From a candidate division NC10 bacterium CSP1-5 (GTDB lineage: Bacteria; Methylomirabilota; Methylomirabilia; Methylomirabilales; CSP1-5), in NCBI GenBank assembly GCA_001443495.1, contig LDXR01000010.1, positions 54,402 to 89,200 of the forward strand: 34,799 bases of DNA, written 5' to 3'. Positions 7,819 through 15,376 of the stretch are shown one piece after another (position 1 is the first letter of the stretch; every line of letters begins with the position of its first letter). The notes beneath the pieces were generated by a model, which was given only the letters and a program-made list of their open reading frames with translations, made no database searches and was not told where the DNA came from. The position numbers and the translations under genes were made by a program.

Positions 7819-9258
7819 ATGATGGCGTCCGAAAGAAGCGGAGAGGTGCGCCGGACCAAGATCGTTTGTACGATTGGACCCGCCAGCGAGTCGGAAGAGG
7901 TTCTCGAGCGTCTGATTCTCGCCGGCATGGACGTTGCCCGTCTGAACTTCGCCCATGGCACCCCCGAGGAGCACGCACGCGTGATCCAGCGGATACGAGG
8001 CCTCGAGGCGAAACTCGGAAAGCCGGTGGCGATCATCCAGGACCTTCCCGGGCCCAAGATCCGACTGGGGGATTTCGAGGGTGGAGCGGCGCTGCTCCGA
8101 ACGGGGGCCGAGTTTGCCATCACGAGCCAGCCCATCCTGGGAACCGCTGAGCGTGCCTACGCCCCATCCCCCGACTTCTTCGGGGAGGTTCGGCCTGGGG
8201 ATACGATTCTGGCCGATGATGGTCTGATTCAACTGAAGGTGGTGGCCAGCGACGGCGTCGAGGTGCGATGTCGCGTCGTGGCGGGGGGAGTCCTTCGGAA
8301 CCACAAGGGCATCGGTCTCCCCGGCGGGCGACTGCAGCGAGCCGCGCTGACCAAGAAAGATCTGGAGGATCTCGAGTTCGGGATTGCCCAGGGAGTGGAC
8401 TATGTGGCCACGTCCTTTGTCCGGAGCGCCTCCGACCTGGTCGAGGTGAAAAACTTTCTGGGGGCGTGGGGGGCCAAGATGCCGGTGATCGCCAAGCTGG
8501 AGAAGCCGGAGGCCATTCGAAACCTCGAGGATATCTTGCAGATCGCATCCGGGGTCATGGTCGCTCGAGGGGATCTCGCGCTGGAGATGTCCATCGAGGA
8601 GGTGCCCGTGCTGCAGAAGTTTATTCTTCGCCAGGCCCGCCGGTACAAGGTCCCGGCGATCATCGCGACCCAGATGCTGGAATCGATGGTGGAGCATCCG
8701 AGGCCGACTCGGGCCGAGGCCTCTGATGTTGCCAACGCCATCCTCGATGGCACCGACGCGGTGATGCTTTCGGCGGAGACGGCCACCGGGAGCTACCCGG
8801 TCGAGGCGGTCGAGATGATGACCCGGATCGCGCTGAAGGCAGAGCCCTACCTGCGTCTGCCTCCATTACCCCAGGCGGACGAGAAGAGCTTTCCGGTGGT
8901 GGCGAGCGACGCCGCCTGCCGGGCCGCCAGGAGTCTCCACGCCAAGGCCATCGTCGTCTTCACCGAGTCTGGCCTCACCGCGCGGCTGATCTCCCAGGAC
9001 CGCCCCGAGGTCCCGATCCTGGCCCTCACCCCTTGGGAGGAGTCGCGGCGCCGCATGGCCCTCTACTGGGGAATCGTTCCCCTCGTCATCCGACGGCGAG
9101 AAACCCTCGTCGAGATGTTCCACGAGATGGAGGGGCTGCTTCTGGCTGAGGGATGGGTGGTGCCCGGAGATACCCTGGTGATTCTCTCGGGAACTCCGAT
9201 GTGGAAGCCGGGGACCGTCAACGCCATCAAGCTCCACCGCGTTGGCGAGATCCGGTGA
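7819..9258 (+). CDS. pyk: Pyruvate kinase
   Basis: Pyruvate kinase converts phosphoenolpyruvate and ADP to pyruvate and ATP, the last step of glycolysis. At 479 residues it is complete. Landmarks in order: TKIVCTIGPAS at the N-terminus, MDVARLNFAHG, IQDLPGPKIRLG, the B-domain lid, IAKLEKPEAIRNL around the catalytic Lys, VMVARGDLALEMSIEEVP (metal and substrate site), ATQMLESM, then PTRAEASDVANAILDGTDAVMLSAETATGSYP and a C-terminal allosteric-type domain. ATG 7819 follows a run of G residues (GAGAGGGGGGGG); a second ATG follows at once. It is transcribed alone and converges with the HD-GYP gene. Confidence 0.97.
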   Translation: MMASERSGEVRRTKIVCTIGPASESEEVLERLILAGMDVARLNFAHGTPEEHARVIQRIRGLEAKLGKPVAIIQDLPGPKIRLGDFEGGAALLRTGAEFAITSQPILGTAERAYAPSPDFFGEVRPGDTILADDGLIQLKVVASDGVEVRCRVVAGGVLRNHKGIGLPGGRLQRAALTKKDLEDLEFGIAQGVDYVATSFVRSASDLVEVKNFLGAWGAKMPVIAKLEKPEAIRNLEDILQIASGVMVARGDLALEMSIEEVPVLQKFILRQARRYKVPAIIATQMLESMVEHPRPTRAEASDVANAILDGTDAVMLSAETATGSYPVEAVEMMTRIALKAEPYLRLPPLPQADEKSFPVVASDAACRAARSLHAKAIVVFTESGLTARLISQDRPEVPILALTPWEESRRRMALYWGIVPLVIRRRETLVEMFHEMEGLLLAEGWVVPGDTLVILSGTPMWKPGTVNAIKLHRVGEIR

Positions 9259-9263
9259 TGGGT

Positions 9264-9280
9264 GAGAGGCATAGCCTCTC
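9264..9280. terminator. Hairpin between convergent pyk and HD-GYP genes
   Basis: GAGAGGC-ATA-GCCTCTC is a perfect 7-bp stem with a 3-base loop, five bases after the pyk stop. No T-run follows on either strand, so it would be a weak or factor-assisted terminator or an mRNA 3'-end stabiliser. Confidence 0.45.
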
Positions 9281-9349
9281 GATCACGGAGCCATCCCGCC
9301 ACCGTATGCCTGCCTGCAAGGCATCGCCCTGAACTGCTCCGGAGCGGGA

Positions 9350-11518
9350 TCACCTTCTCTCACTGGGGGAGTGGAGCGCGCTGAGACTCTCGGGTGAGGT
9401 GCGTTCCGACCCGGTCTCCTCTGTGGCCATGACTGCCAGAAAAGCCTCCACCACCCGCGGATCGAACTGCCGGCCGGCTCCCTGCTCGATGCTTTCGATG
9501 GCGCGCTCGCGGCCCAGTCCGGCCCGGTAGGGTCGATCTGAGGTGAGGGCGTCATAGACGTCAGCCACGGCGAAGATGCGACCGCCCAGGCTGATGGCCT
9601 CGCCGGCGAGTCCATCGGGGTACCCGGTCCCATCGAACCACTCGTGGTGCTGCAGCACGATGGGAATGACCTCAGCATAGGCGGGGATCGGTTCCAGGAT
9701 CCGCGCCCCCTTGCGCGGGTGCTCGCGCATGGTGAGGGCCTCTTGCTCCGTCAGGCGTCCGGCCTTGTCCAGGATCACGGCCGGTATGCCGATCTTGCCA
9801 ATGTCATGGAGCAGCCCCCCGCGGTGCAGCGCCTCCAGCTCCTTGGACCCGAGTTCCAGTTTTCGGCCGATCTTGAGCGCCAGTTCCGTCACCCGCTCGG
9901 AGTGGCCCGCCGTCCATGGCGATTTCGCATCGATGGTGCGGGCCAGGGCGTTCAGCGTCCCCCAGTTGAGCCGGTCCAGCTCCTCGATCAAGCGGGCATT
10001 GGACAGGGCCACGGCCACCTGGTCAGCCAATTGCCGGGCTTGGGTCAGATCTTCCTGACTGAACCCAGGTTGATCGAGGTATCCCAGGGCGATGATGCCT
10101 GTCAATTGCTCCTGGAGGAAGATCGGCAGAACCAGCGATGACGTGATGCCTCGACGGGCCAGAGACCCGAGGTAGTGCGGGGGATCGGTGTCGAGGCGGA
10201 TGAGGAGGCTTTCTGGATTGTCGTGGAGCCCTTGAACCTCCCGTGGTGTGAGCGCGGTCGTCTCGACCACGGCTTCGTCTTTGGAACTGCCGCCCCGGAG
10301 GTACGTCTGCGCCATATGCGTGCCGTGGGAATCCAGGAGGCTCACGCTGATCCCGTCGCAGGGCAACACGTCGTGCATCCGCGTGAGGACCACCTCGACG
10401 ATCTTCTTGGTGTCCAGGGCCGAGAGGATGGCCCGGTCGATCTCGGCGATCGTGGCGAGCGTATTGAACTGTCTGCCCAAGCGGCTGGCCATCGTGTTGA
10501 ACGATCCGGCGAGTTCCTCGAATTCATCCCCGCTCGTCACCGCTACCCGCGTCCCGAAATCCCGACTGGCGATACGCCGGGTCCCTTCCTGCAACCTCTC
10601 GAGAGGAACCAGGCTCCTCCGAATCTGGCTGATGCTCAGGAGGAGCACGACCCACAGGGACAGGAGAATGACCAGGGGGAAGATCTTCTTGAAATTGGCC
10701 ATGGGGGCAAGGACATCGGCTTTCGATTCACCCAGCACCACGGCCCACTTCGGGACGAAGAATCTGAACTGGAGGGGGATGGTCCAGTAACTGGCCAGAA
10801 ACTCTCTCTCGTCGTGCCTCCATTCGAATTGTCCAGACGCGGAGTGCGTCATTGCGCGCATGACCTGCTCGGGGAGCGACACGCGGCCCGGAAGCGAGCA
10901 CACGAGGAAGATGATGGAGTGATCCACTACACAGAGTTCGGTATTGGGCGGGAGCGCATTCTCGTCTCCGATGCCCCACAGATACGTGGTGTTGATCTCT
11001 CCCAGCAGAGTTCCTCGTGTCGGGTGTTGGGGATCGAGCGCCATCGTCATGAACATGCGTGGTGGCACATCGGAGCCAAGCCGGCTGGCGACGACAGTCT
11101 TGCCAGCAGTCATATGTTGCTTCTCGGCTACGGTCAGTTCTGGTGGATCCTCCATCCGTCCAAAGAGATCGTTGCGCCTTCCCCCACCGCTGATGAACGT
11201 CAGGCTCATGAAACGCTCCGGCGAGCCTTCGCTGAATACATCGGACCCCTTGAGCGTGGATGTGCCGGTCCGTGTGGCCAGCGTAGATGCGACGATCCTC
11301 ATCTCACCTTCCAGAAACAGGAGCCGCTCATAAATGCCCAGAGCCACGGCCTTGCTCGCCTGGTGGAGCCGCTTCTGGCTCTGCCTATTGAGCTCTTGGG
11401 TGACGTGGCCAAAAGAGACGATTGCCAGGGCGGCGATGGGGAGCAAGGCGCAGAGGACGAACAGCAGGAAGATCCGGCGGGCCACCTTGCTGCGGAGGAA
11501 TGTCCACTCAAGCTTCAT
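9350..11518 (-). CDS. Membrane sensor with Cache-like, HAMP, GAF and HD-GYP domains (c-di-GMP phosphodiesterase)
   Basis: A 722-residue sensor enzyme. Order: membrane segment (about 14-36), extracytoplasmic sensor region (about 40-275, Cache-like by size and position), membrane segment (279-298), HAMP (299-351), GAF (about 360-510) and HD-GYP (520-700). Catalytic features are all present: HDIGKIGIP with His571-Asp572, then HHEWFDGTGYPDGL and DVYDALTSDRPYR. HD-GYP proteins hydrolyse c-di-GMP through a metal centre, so this should lower c-di-GMP in response to an outside signal, with GAF as a second sensor. It lies downstream of the duplicated pilin modules in the same direction. ATG 11518 has a weak ribosome site. 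Confidence 0.92.
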   Translation of the reverse strand: MKLEWTFLRSKVARRIFLLFVLCALLPIAALAIVSFGHVTQELNRQSQKRLHQASKAVALGIYERLLFLEGEMRIVASTLATRTGTSTLKGSDVFSEGSPERFMSLTFISGGGRRNDLFGRMEDPPELTVAEKQHMTAGKTVVASRLGSDVPPRMFMTMALDPQHPTRGTLLGEINTTYLWGIGDENALPPNTELCVVDHSIIFLVCSLPGRVSLPEQVMRAMTHSASGQFEWRHDEREFLASYWTIPLQFRFFVPKWAVVLGESKADVLAPMANFKKIFPLVILLSLWVVLLLSISQIRRSLVPLERLQEGTRRIASRDFGTRVAVTSGDEFEELAGSFNTMASRLGRQFNTLATIAEIDRAILSALDTKKIVEVVLTRMHDVLPCDGISVSLLDSHGTHMAQTYLRGGSSKDEAVVETTALTPREVQGLHDNPESLLIRLDTDPPHYLGSLARRGITSSLVLPIFLQEQLTGIIALGYLDQPGFSQEDLTQARQLADQVAVALSNARLIEELDRLNWGTLNALARTIDAKSPWTAGHSERVTELALKIGRKLELGSKELEALHRGGLLHDIGKIGIPAVILDKAGRLTEQEALTMREHPRKGARILEPIPAYAEVIPIVLQHHEWFDGTGYPDGLAGEAISLGGRIFAVADVYDALTSDRPYRAGLGRERAIESIEQGAGRQFDPRVVEAFLAVMATEETGSERTSPESLSALHSPSERR

Positions 11519-11534
11519 GATCTAGACCCGCCCA

Positions 11535-11639
11535 AGTGCCGTTCCAAAATTTCTCACCCAATACAGAGGTGTGCGATACCGAGACTAGGCTTGCTGGCTT
11601 CCTTGGTCCGTCTACGGGGCAATGAGCTGGAACGGCACT
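11535..11639. repeat. 12-bp perfect inverted repeat flanking the HD-GYP/pilin gap
   Basis: AGTGCCGTTCCA (11535-11546) and TGGAACGGCACT (11628-11639) are exact reverse complements, 81 bases apart. The right arm covers part of the pilin stop codon and the left arm lies about 17 bases upstream of the HD-GYP start. It could be a regulatory hairpin, a two-site operator or the ends of a small inserted element. A looser match (TTGGGACGGCACTAG) occurs at 5215-5229. Confidence 0.5.
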
Positions 11640-12174
11640 AGAAATCTGCAGCCAGGCCGACATAGCCGCCATTGACGCACCGGACGATGTCATCCGCGCC
11701 CTTCTTCGTGTCGAGTTTTGGTGTGGTTTGTCCGTCTCTGCCCATGCTGTACAAGTCGAAGTCCCAGTTGAGTGGCTTAAAGAACTTGTCCTGTCGGGCC
11801 CCCTTAGGCGGCTTGCACTTGGTCCAGTTCTCATCACAGGAGATTTCCAGGTATGCGTAGGGGTTGTCCCAGGGGTCCTGCAAATTCGCCCGTCCCACCT
11901 CGGCAAGATTTTTCGGAAGCCTGTTGTTTATCACCTGAAAGATGAAGATTTCTTTCTCCACGATCCGGATGTCTGCCATGGCCTTTGCTGCTCTCGCGTT
12001 GTCGAGGGCATTGGCATACAGGGGGATTCCAAGGGTTGCGAGGGTCCCCATAATCATCACAACGATCAGCAATTCGATGATCGTCAACCCGAGGGACCGC
12101 TCGTTCGGCCTCAAGAGACAGAGTGGCCCCCCTTGTCGAATCCCTACGCGTAAGGCTGAAGATCGTTTTATCAT
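11638..12174 (-). CDS. Type II secretion/type IV pilin-like protein, module copy B
   Basis: A 178-residue pseudopilin. After a long basic leader (about 29 residues) comes the prepilin peptidase site RSLG-LTIIELLIVVMIMGTLA: Gly at -1, Leu at +1 instead of the usual Phe/Met, and Glu at +5. The hydrophobic helix is followed by NARAAKAMADIRIVEKEI. The C-terminus (DFDLYSMGRDGQ, then DDIVRCVNGGYVGLAADF) recalls the calcium-binding loop of GspG major pseudopilins. Its paralogue at 13570-14100 matches over most of its length. It lies 83 bases after the HAMP gene of copy B. No pilus motor or secretin is in the window, so the machine it joins must be encoded elsewhere. Confidence 0.88.
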   Translation of the reverse strand: MIKRSSALRVGIRQGGPLCLLRPNERSLGLTIIELLIVVMIMGTLATLGIPLYANALDNARAAKAMADIRIVEKEIFIFQVINNRLPKNLAEVGRANLQDPWDNPYAYLEISCDENWTKCKPPKGARQDKFFKPLNWDFDLYSMGRDGQTTPKLDTKKGADDIVRCVNGGYVGLAADF

Positions 12175-12257
12175 AGCTGCCAGGGGCCTGTAAACTCGAC
12201 TCGTGAGCTTGCGTGAGCGTCAGACCTTTTCCCTCTGCTGTTGAGCATGCGCGCTCG

Positions 12258-12893
12258 CTAGGCCCGCGGGAGGCGGACGGAGTCTTCCTCCTCCCGTTCC
12301 TGATCAGGATGAAGTCGAAAATGCCCGATCGATTCCTCTAAGCGTTCCGTCTGCACCTGGATATCGGTGATGCGCTGATGCATTTCATTTACGGATCCGC
12401 GCTCGATGGATGGCTTGAGTGCCAGTATGGCTGCCCGTACTTCCTCGGAGTGCTTCTGAATGCCTGCCAGCTTGGTCCTCAAGCCTGCGATCATCTCGTT
12501 GAGGCTATCCGACTCTTTCCCCAGGTAGTCGGTCTTTCGAAGATTCGCCCGTACGGAGAGATCCCCTTCGGCGATCGCCTTGAAGATGCTCCGAAAACGG
12601 TAGAGGGGACCAGCGATGCGATGCGAGACCAAGACCGAGTGCAGGGCAAGCAAGACAAGCACGACGAGCATGGCTGGCCAGACCCGCGCATGGAGAGCGA
12701 GGAATTGACCGGCCACTTCCCCTTGTTCGAGGACTGAGAGGCTGCCGCTTTGGAGCTGGAGAATCAAGGGGAGAAAGAGGGCGCCAGCAAAGATCAGGAG
12801 AATCGTCACGAAATAGATGAGGTGGATAGCCAGGAGCCGGTATTGAAGACTCTCGATAAGGATACGCCTTCTCTTGAATGCCGGAGCGCCCAT
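12258..12893 (-). CDS. Two-helix membrane protein with HAMP domain and coiled coil, module copy B
   Basis: A 211-residue inner-membrane protein. Two membrane segments (about 20-46 and 71-90) enclose a short outer loop; a HAMP domain follows (91-144, with HRIAGPLYRFRSIFKAIAEGDLSVR and LGKESDSLNEMIAGLR), then a coiled coil (145-195) and a charged tail. There is no kinase, cyclase or methyl-accepting signalling tip, so the HAMP signal has no output domain in the same chain. Its ATG abuts the stop codon of the lipoprotein gene with no spacing, so translation is probably coupled. It may pass a signal to a partner through its coiled coil or act as an assembly platform; this is inference. Confidence 0.87.
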   Translation of the reverse strand: MGAPAFKRRRILIESLQYRLLAIHLIYFVTILLIFAGALFLPLILQLQSGSLSVLEQGEVAGQFLALHARVWPAMLVVLVLLALHSVLVSHRIAGPLYRFRSIFKAIAEGDLSVRANLRKTDYLGKESDSLNEMIAGLRTKLAGIQKHSEEVRAAILALKPSIERGSVNEMHQRITDIQVQTERLEESIGHFRLHPDQEREEEDSVRLPRA

Positions 12894-13265
12894 CTAACTT
12901 GTCTCCTTCGTCCAGACAATGTCTCTCTGATTCTTGAACCGGACCGCGCCGTTGTTGGCGGGATCGTAGTAGAAGGCAAAGGTGAATCGCTGCCCGTGGT
13001 GATTCAGGTGGGTGATCGTGTACAGGATGGATCCCCCTTCTCGAGTTTGATCAACGTCGGTGAGCGCATGCACTTCGAAATTCTCTCCCCCGTGTCCAAA
13101 GATTATGGCGTCATTTCTGATCTCGAAGTAGCGATCGGCGTACTTGGGGTGAGGAGTCGTCCACACGCCGAGCAGATACTCCGGGACCGTGCTATCCTTC
13201 TCGGATTGGCAGCCAGAAAAAATGGCCAGGAGGGCGAATGCAATGAGAATCCTTCTTGCGGTCAT
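12894..13265 (-). CDS. Small lipoprotein, module copy B
   Basis: I do not recognise the domain. A type II signal peptide is clear: MTARRILIAFALLAIFSGCQ, with lipobox Cys at about residue 19. The mature part has LLGVWTT, YFEIRNDAIIFG, VHALTDV, ILYTITHLN and RFKNQRDIVWTKE, a pattern of short beta strands that fits a small lipocalin-like or META-like barrel, but that is a guess. The frame is open upstream to 13334, yet the paralogue shares only the MT(A/P)RR start, so I place it at ATG 13265. AAGGAG lies immediately before that ATG, an unusually short spacing. First gene of copy B. Confidence 0.82.
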   Translation of the reverse strand: MTARRILIAFALLAIFSGCQSEKDSTVPEYLLGVWTTPHPKYADRYFEIRNDAIIFGHGGENFEVHALTDVDQTREGGSILYTITHLNHHGQRFTFAFYYDPANNGAVRFKNQRDIVWTKETS

Positions 13266-13428
13266 CTCCTTCGACCTCGCGTTTGTGATGGATAACCCAT
13301 TCCCCGTGCTTTGCGACCAGTGCGCAAAGAGCAAAGAGGAGAAGATTCCTGGGGTGGTTTCTCCCGCCCCGGGTCAAGGAGTATCCGGTGGAGTAGTGTC
13401 ACTCAGTAGAGTCTTTTTTTAAAAGCGG

Positions 13429-13451
13429 TGCAAATCCCGGGCCAAGGGCCT
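13429..13451 (-). promoter_or_regulatory. Leader element of copy B shared with copy A
   Basis: Just downstream of the promoter, the minus strand reads AGGCCC-TTGGC-CCGG-GATTTGCA, which lines up with the same part of the copy A leader at 15220-15245 (AGGCCC, TTGGCG, CCGG, TTTGCA) with small gaps. In copy B, GCAAA (13460-13456 on minus) and TTTGC can close a hairpin around it. Function unknown. Confidence 0.4.
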
Positions 13452-13462
13452 GCCTTTGCGGA

Positions 13463-13491
13463 ATCTCATCGGTCAGCGGGGAGGGTGTCAA
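13463..13491 (-). promoter_or_regulatory. Sigma-70-type promoter of module copy B
   Basis: On the minus strand TTGACA (13491-13486), 17 nt, then TGAGAT (13468-13463). The -35 box is consensus and the spacing ideal; the -10 is weaker. The flanks (TTTGACACC and CCGAT before the -10) match the copy A promoter, so the promoter was duplicated with the genes. The leader to the lipoprotein start is about 190 nt. Confidence 0.6.
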
Positions 13492-13569
13492 AACTGCAAC
13501 GGAAATTGGTCAGGCTCCCACGGATGGGTAGGCTAGGCTGTCTAGGGGGGGAGGAGGTGTATACCCACG

Positions 13570-14100
13570 CTAGAACTCCGACGCCAGACCGACGAATCCC
13601 CCGTTCGCAGCGCGGACGATGTCATCCCAGCTCTGCTTGGCGGTGAGGGGGGATACACTCTGGCCGTCCATTCCCATGCTGTACAGGTCAAAGTCTGCAT
13701 TGATAGGGACCAGATTCTTGTCCCTCCGAAAGTCGCCCTTCCCCTTGCCCGCGTCGGCGATGCTCAGGTATCGGTACGAATTGCCGTAGGGATCGAGAAG
13801 ACTCGCCCGTTGCACCTCGACGAGGTTATTCGGAAACCTCCCGTTGAACAGCTGAAAGACCAGGATCTCTTTCTCTAATGTTCGGATGTCTGCGATGGCC
13901 TTTGCGATTCTCGCTTTGTTGAGGGTATTGGCATAGAGAGGGGCTCCGAGGCTGGCGAGGGTCGCCATGATCATCACGACGATCATCAGCTCGATGATTG
14001 TCAAGCCAAGGGAGCGCTCGTTTTGCCCCCCGAAACGAGACCGGATCATCCGGTGAATCCCCGGCAGTGAGGGTGCGCATGCCTGTTTCATATCGGCCAT
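13570..14100 (-). CDS. Type II secretion/type IV pilin-like protein, module copy A
   Basis: A 176-residue pseudopilin, paralogue of the one at 11638-12174. The cleavage site is NERSLG-LTIIELMIVVMIMATLA (Glu at +5). The mature helix continues NKARIAKAIADIRTLEKEILVFQ, and the C-terminus has DFDLYSMGMDGQ and DDIVRAANGGFVGLASEF, like the metal-binding loop of GspG. The leader before the cleavage site is long and basic (about 33 residues from ATG 14100); an internal ATG (MIRSRFGGQ) would give a more normal length. It starts 8 bases after the HAMP gene of copy A. The most divergent stretch between the two copies is the middle loop after the first strand. Confidence 0.88.
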   Translation of the reverse strand: MADMKQACAPSLPGIHRMIRSRFGGQNERSLGLTIIELMIVVMIMATLASLGAPLYANTLNKARIAKAIADIRTLEKEILVFQLFNGRFPNNLVEVQRASLLDPYGNSYRYLSIADAGKGKGDFRRDKNLVPINADFDLYSMGMDGQSVSPLTAKQSWDDIVRAANGGFVGLASEF

Positions 14101-14108
14101 ACAGTCTG

Positions 14109-14756
14109 TTATGGGTTTGCCGCTTCTGGCCCCTGCGCGGTGAGGCCCACGTCCTCGTCCTTGGCTTCTGGATGGGTTCGGAATTGGCGAATCGACACCT
14201 CGAGTTCCTCCATCTGGACATGCAGTTCCTCGAGCCGTCGAAGCATGTCTTCGATGGATCCCTGGTCGATGGATTGCTTGAGCGCGGCCAACACCGTCTG
14301 CGTCTCGATATGGTGACTCTGGATGGATGCGATCTTCGCCCGAAGGCTTGCGATCATCTCGTTCAGGCTCTCCGACTCTTTTCCGAGATAGTCATCCTTT
14401 CGAAGGTTTGCCCGCACGGACAGATCCCCTCTGGCGACCGCCCCAAAGACCTTCCGGAAACGGTAGAGGGGACCTGCAATTCGATGCGAGACAAAGGTCG
14501 AGTGGAGGGCAAGCAGCACAAAGACGACCAACATGGCGGGCCAGACCCGCGCATGGAGAGCGAGGAATTGACCGGCCAGTTCTCCCTGTTCGATGACGGA
14601 GGCGCTGCCGCTCCTAAGCTTGAGAATCAGGGGGAGAAAGAGGGCAGCCGCAAATATCAGAAGGATAATGCAGAAATAGAGGAGATTGATGAACAAGAGC
14701 CGATACTGATAACTCTCGATCAGAATGCGCCGTCTCTTGTAAGGGCGTGTGGCCAT
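14109..14756 (-). CDS. Two-helix membrane protein with HAMP domain and coiled coil, module copy A
   Basis: A 215-residue paralogue of the 12258-12893 protein. Membrane segments are at about 20-46 and 71-90. The outer loop is nearly identical in both (VIEQGELAGQFLALHARVW here), as is the HAMP region (HRIAGPLYRFRKVFGAVARGDLSVR, LGKESESLNEMIASLR). The coiled coil and tail differ more, ending here DVGLTAQGPEAANP. No output domain is present. The ATG abuts the lipoprotein stop (TAG then ATG), exactly as in copy B. The high conservation of loop and HAMP suggests that these parts contact a common partner. Confidence 0.88.
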   Translation of the reverse strand: MATRPYKRRRILIESYQYRLLFINLLYFCIILLIFAAALFLPLILKLRSGSASVIEQGELAGQFLALHARVWPAMLVVFVLLALHSTFVSHRIAGPLYRFRKVFGAVARGDLSVRANLRKDDYLGKESESLNEMIASLRAKIASIQSHHIETQTVLAALKQSIDQGSIEDMLRRLEELHVQMEELEVSIRQFRTHPEAKDEDVGLTAQGPEAANP

Positions 14757-15128
14757 CTATAGCCTCTCCTTCGTCCAGGCGATCTCCCTTTGATTCTTGA
14801 ACCGTATGATACCATCGCTAGTCGGCTCATAATAGAAGGAGAGGGTGTACGGTTGCCCGAAATGATTCAGGTGGGTGATCGTGTACACGATGGCCTCCCC
14901 TTCACGCACCTCGTTGACGTCCGTGAGGGCGTGGAGTTCGAACGCGTCACCCCCGGTGCCAAAGATGATCATGTCATTCCTTATCTCGATGTAGCGGTTG
15001 GCGTACCGGGGTGCCGAGGTCGTCCACACCCCCAGCAGATGGTCAGGGACAGGATTCTCCTTCTGTGCTTGGCATCCGGCGAGGGTGGCAATGAGGGCCA
15101 TGGCGGCGACGATTCTCCTCGGTGTCAT
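14757..15128 (-). CDS. Small lipoprotein, module copy A
   Basis: Paralogue of the 12894-13265 lipoprotein and first gene of copy A. Signal peptide MTPRRIVAAMALIATLAGCQ ends in a good lipobox (LAGC). The mature protein keeps LLGVWTT, YIEIRNDMIIFG, LHALTDVN, IVYTITHLNHFGQ and RFKNQREIAWTKE, spaced as in copy B. An in-frame ATG at 15152 would add eight residues (MKNAGSKE), but the matching codon in copy B is ATC, so the shared start at 15128 is preferred. AAGGAG again lies directly before the ATG. The unknown fold is conserved, so it is probably functional. Confidence 0.82.
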   Translation of the reverse strand: MTPRRIVAAMALIATLAGCQAQKENPVPDHLLGVWTTSAPRYANRYIEIRNDMIIFGTGGDAFELHALTDVNEVREGEAIVYTITHLNHFGQPYTLSFYYEPTSDGIIRFKNQREIAWTKERL

Positions 15129-15219
15129 CTCCTTGGACCCCGCGTTCTTCATGGGCAGGCAGCTTCTATTGATTCGGCCTGGTGTCCGGAAAGCAAAGCT
15201 CGTCCACTGTTAGAGGATA

Positions 15220-15245
15220 TGCAAACCGGACGCCAAACGGGGCCT
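15220..15245 (-). promoter_or_regulatory. Leader element of copy A shared with copy B
   Basis: The minus strand here carries AGGCCCC, TTTGGCG, TCCGG and TTTGCA in the order seen in the copy B leader. In addition GTCCGG (15231-15226 on minus) can pair with CCGGAC (15189-15184) to close a hairpin. Role unknown; it may be a protein site, a structured RNA or ancestry alone. Confidence 0.4.
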
Positions 15246-15253
15246 ATCGACGC

Positions 15254-15282
15254 ATTTTATCGGCCTGCGGCAAAGGTGTCAA
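15254..15282 (-). promoter_or_regulatory. Sigma-70-type promoter of module copy A
   Basis: On the minus strand TTGACA (15282-15277), 17 nt, TAAAAT (15259-15254): a near-perfect housekeeping promoter, predicted to start near 15247 and give a leader of about 120 nt. Confidence 0.7.
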
Positions 15283-15376
15283 ACCACTACCTCCCTGCCC
15301 CTCATGCGGGGCCGCGGTGGTGACGTCTTGGCATTCCGTCCGGAGGAGGGTCCCTTTCTGCGGTGCGGATGCGGCC

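Noticed and set aside
10175-11641. 488-codon plus-strand frame opposite the HD-GYP sensor gene
   Set aside because: The opposite strand encodes complete HAMP, GAF and HD-GYP domains; this frame has no recognisable domain. The same holds for long frames at 7759-8697, 17662-18588, 30074-31477 and 31718-32608.
13420-15300. c-di-GMP (GEMM) riboswitch in the module leaders
   Set aside because: GCAAACC and ACGCCAAA words suggested it, but they lie on the strand opposite to the genes and the required P1b and P1a stems are missing.
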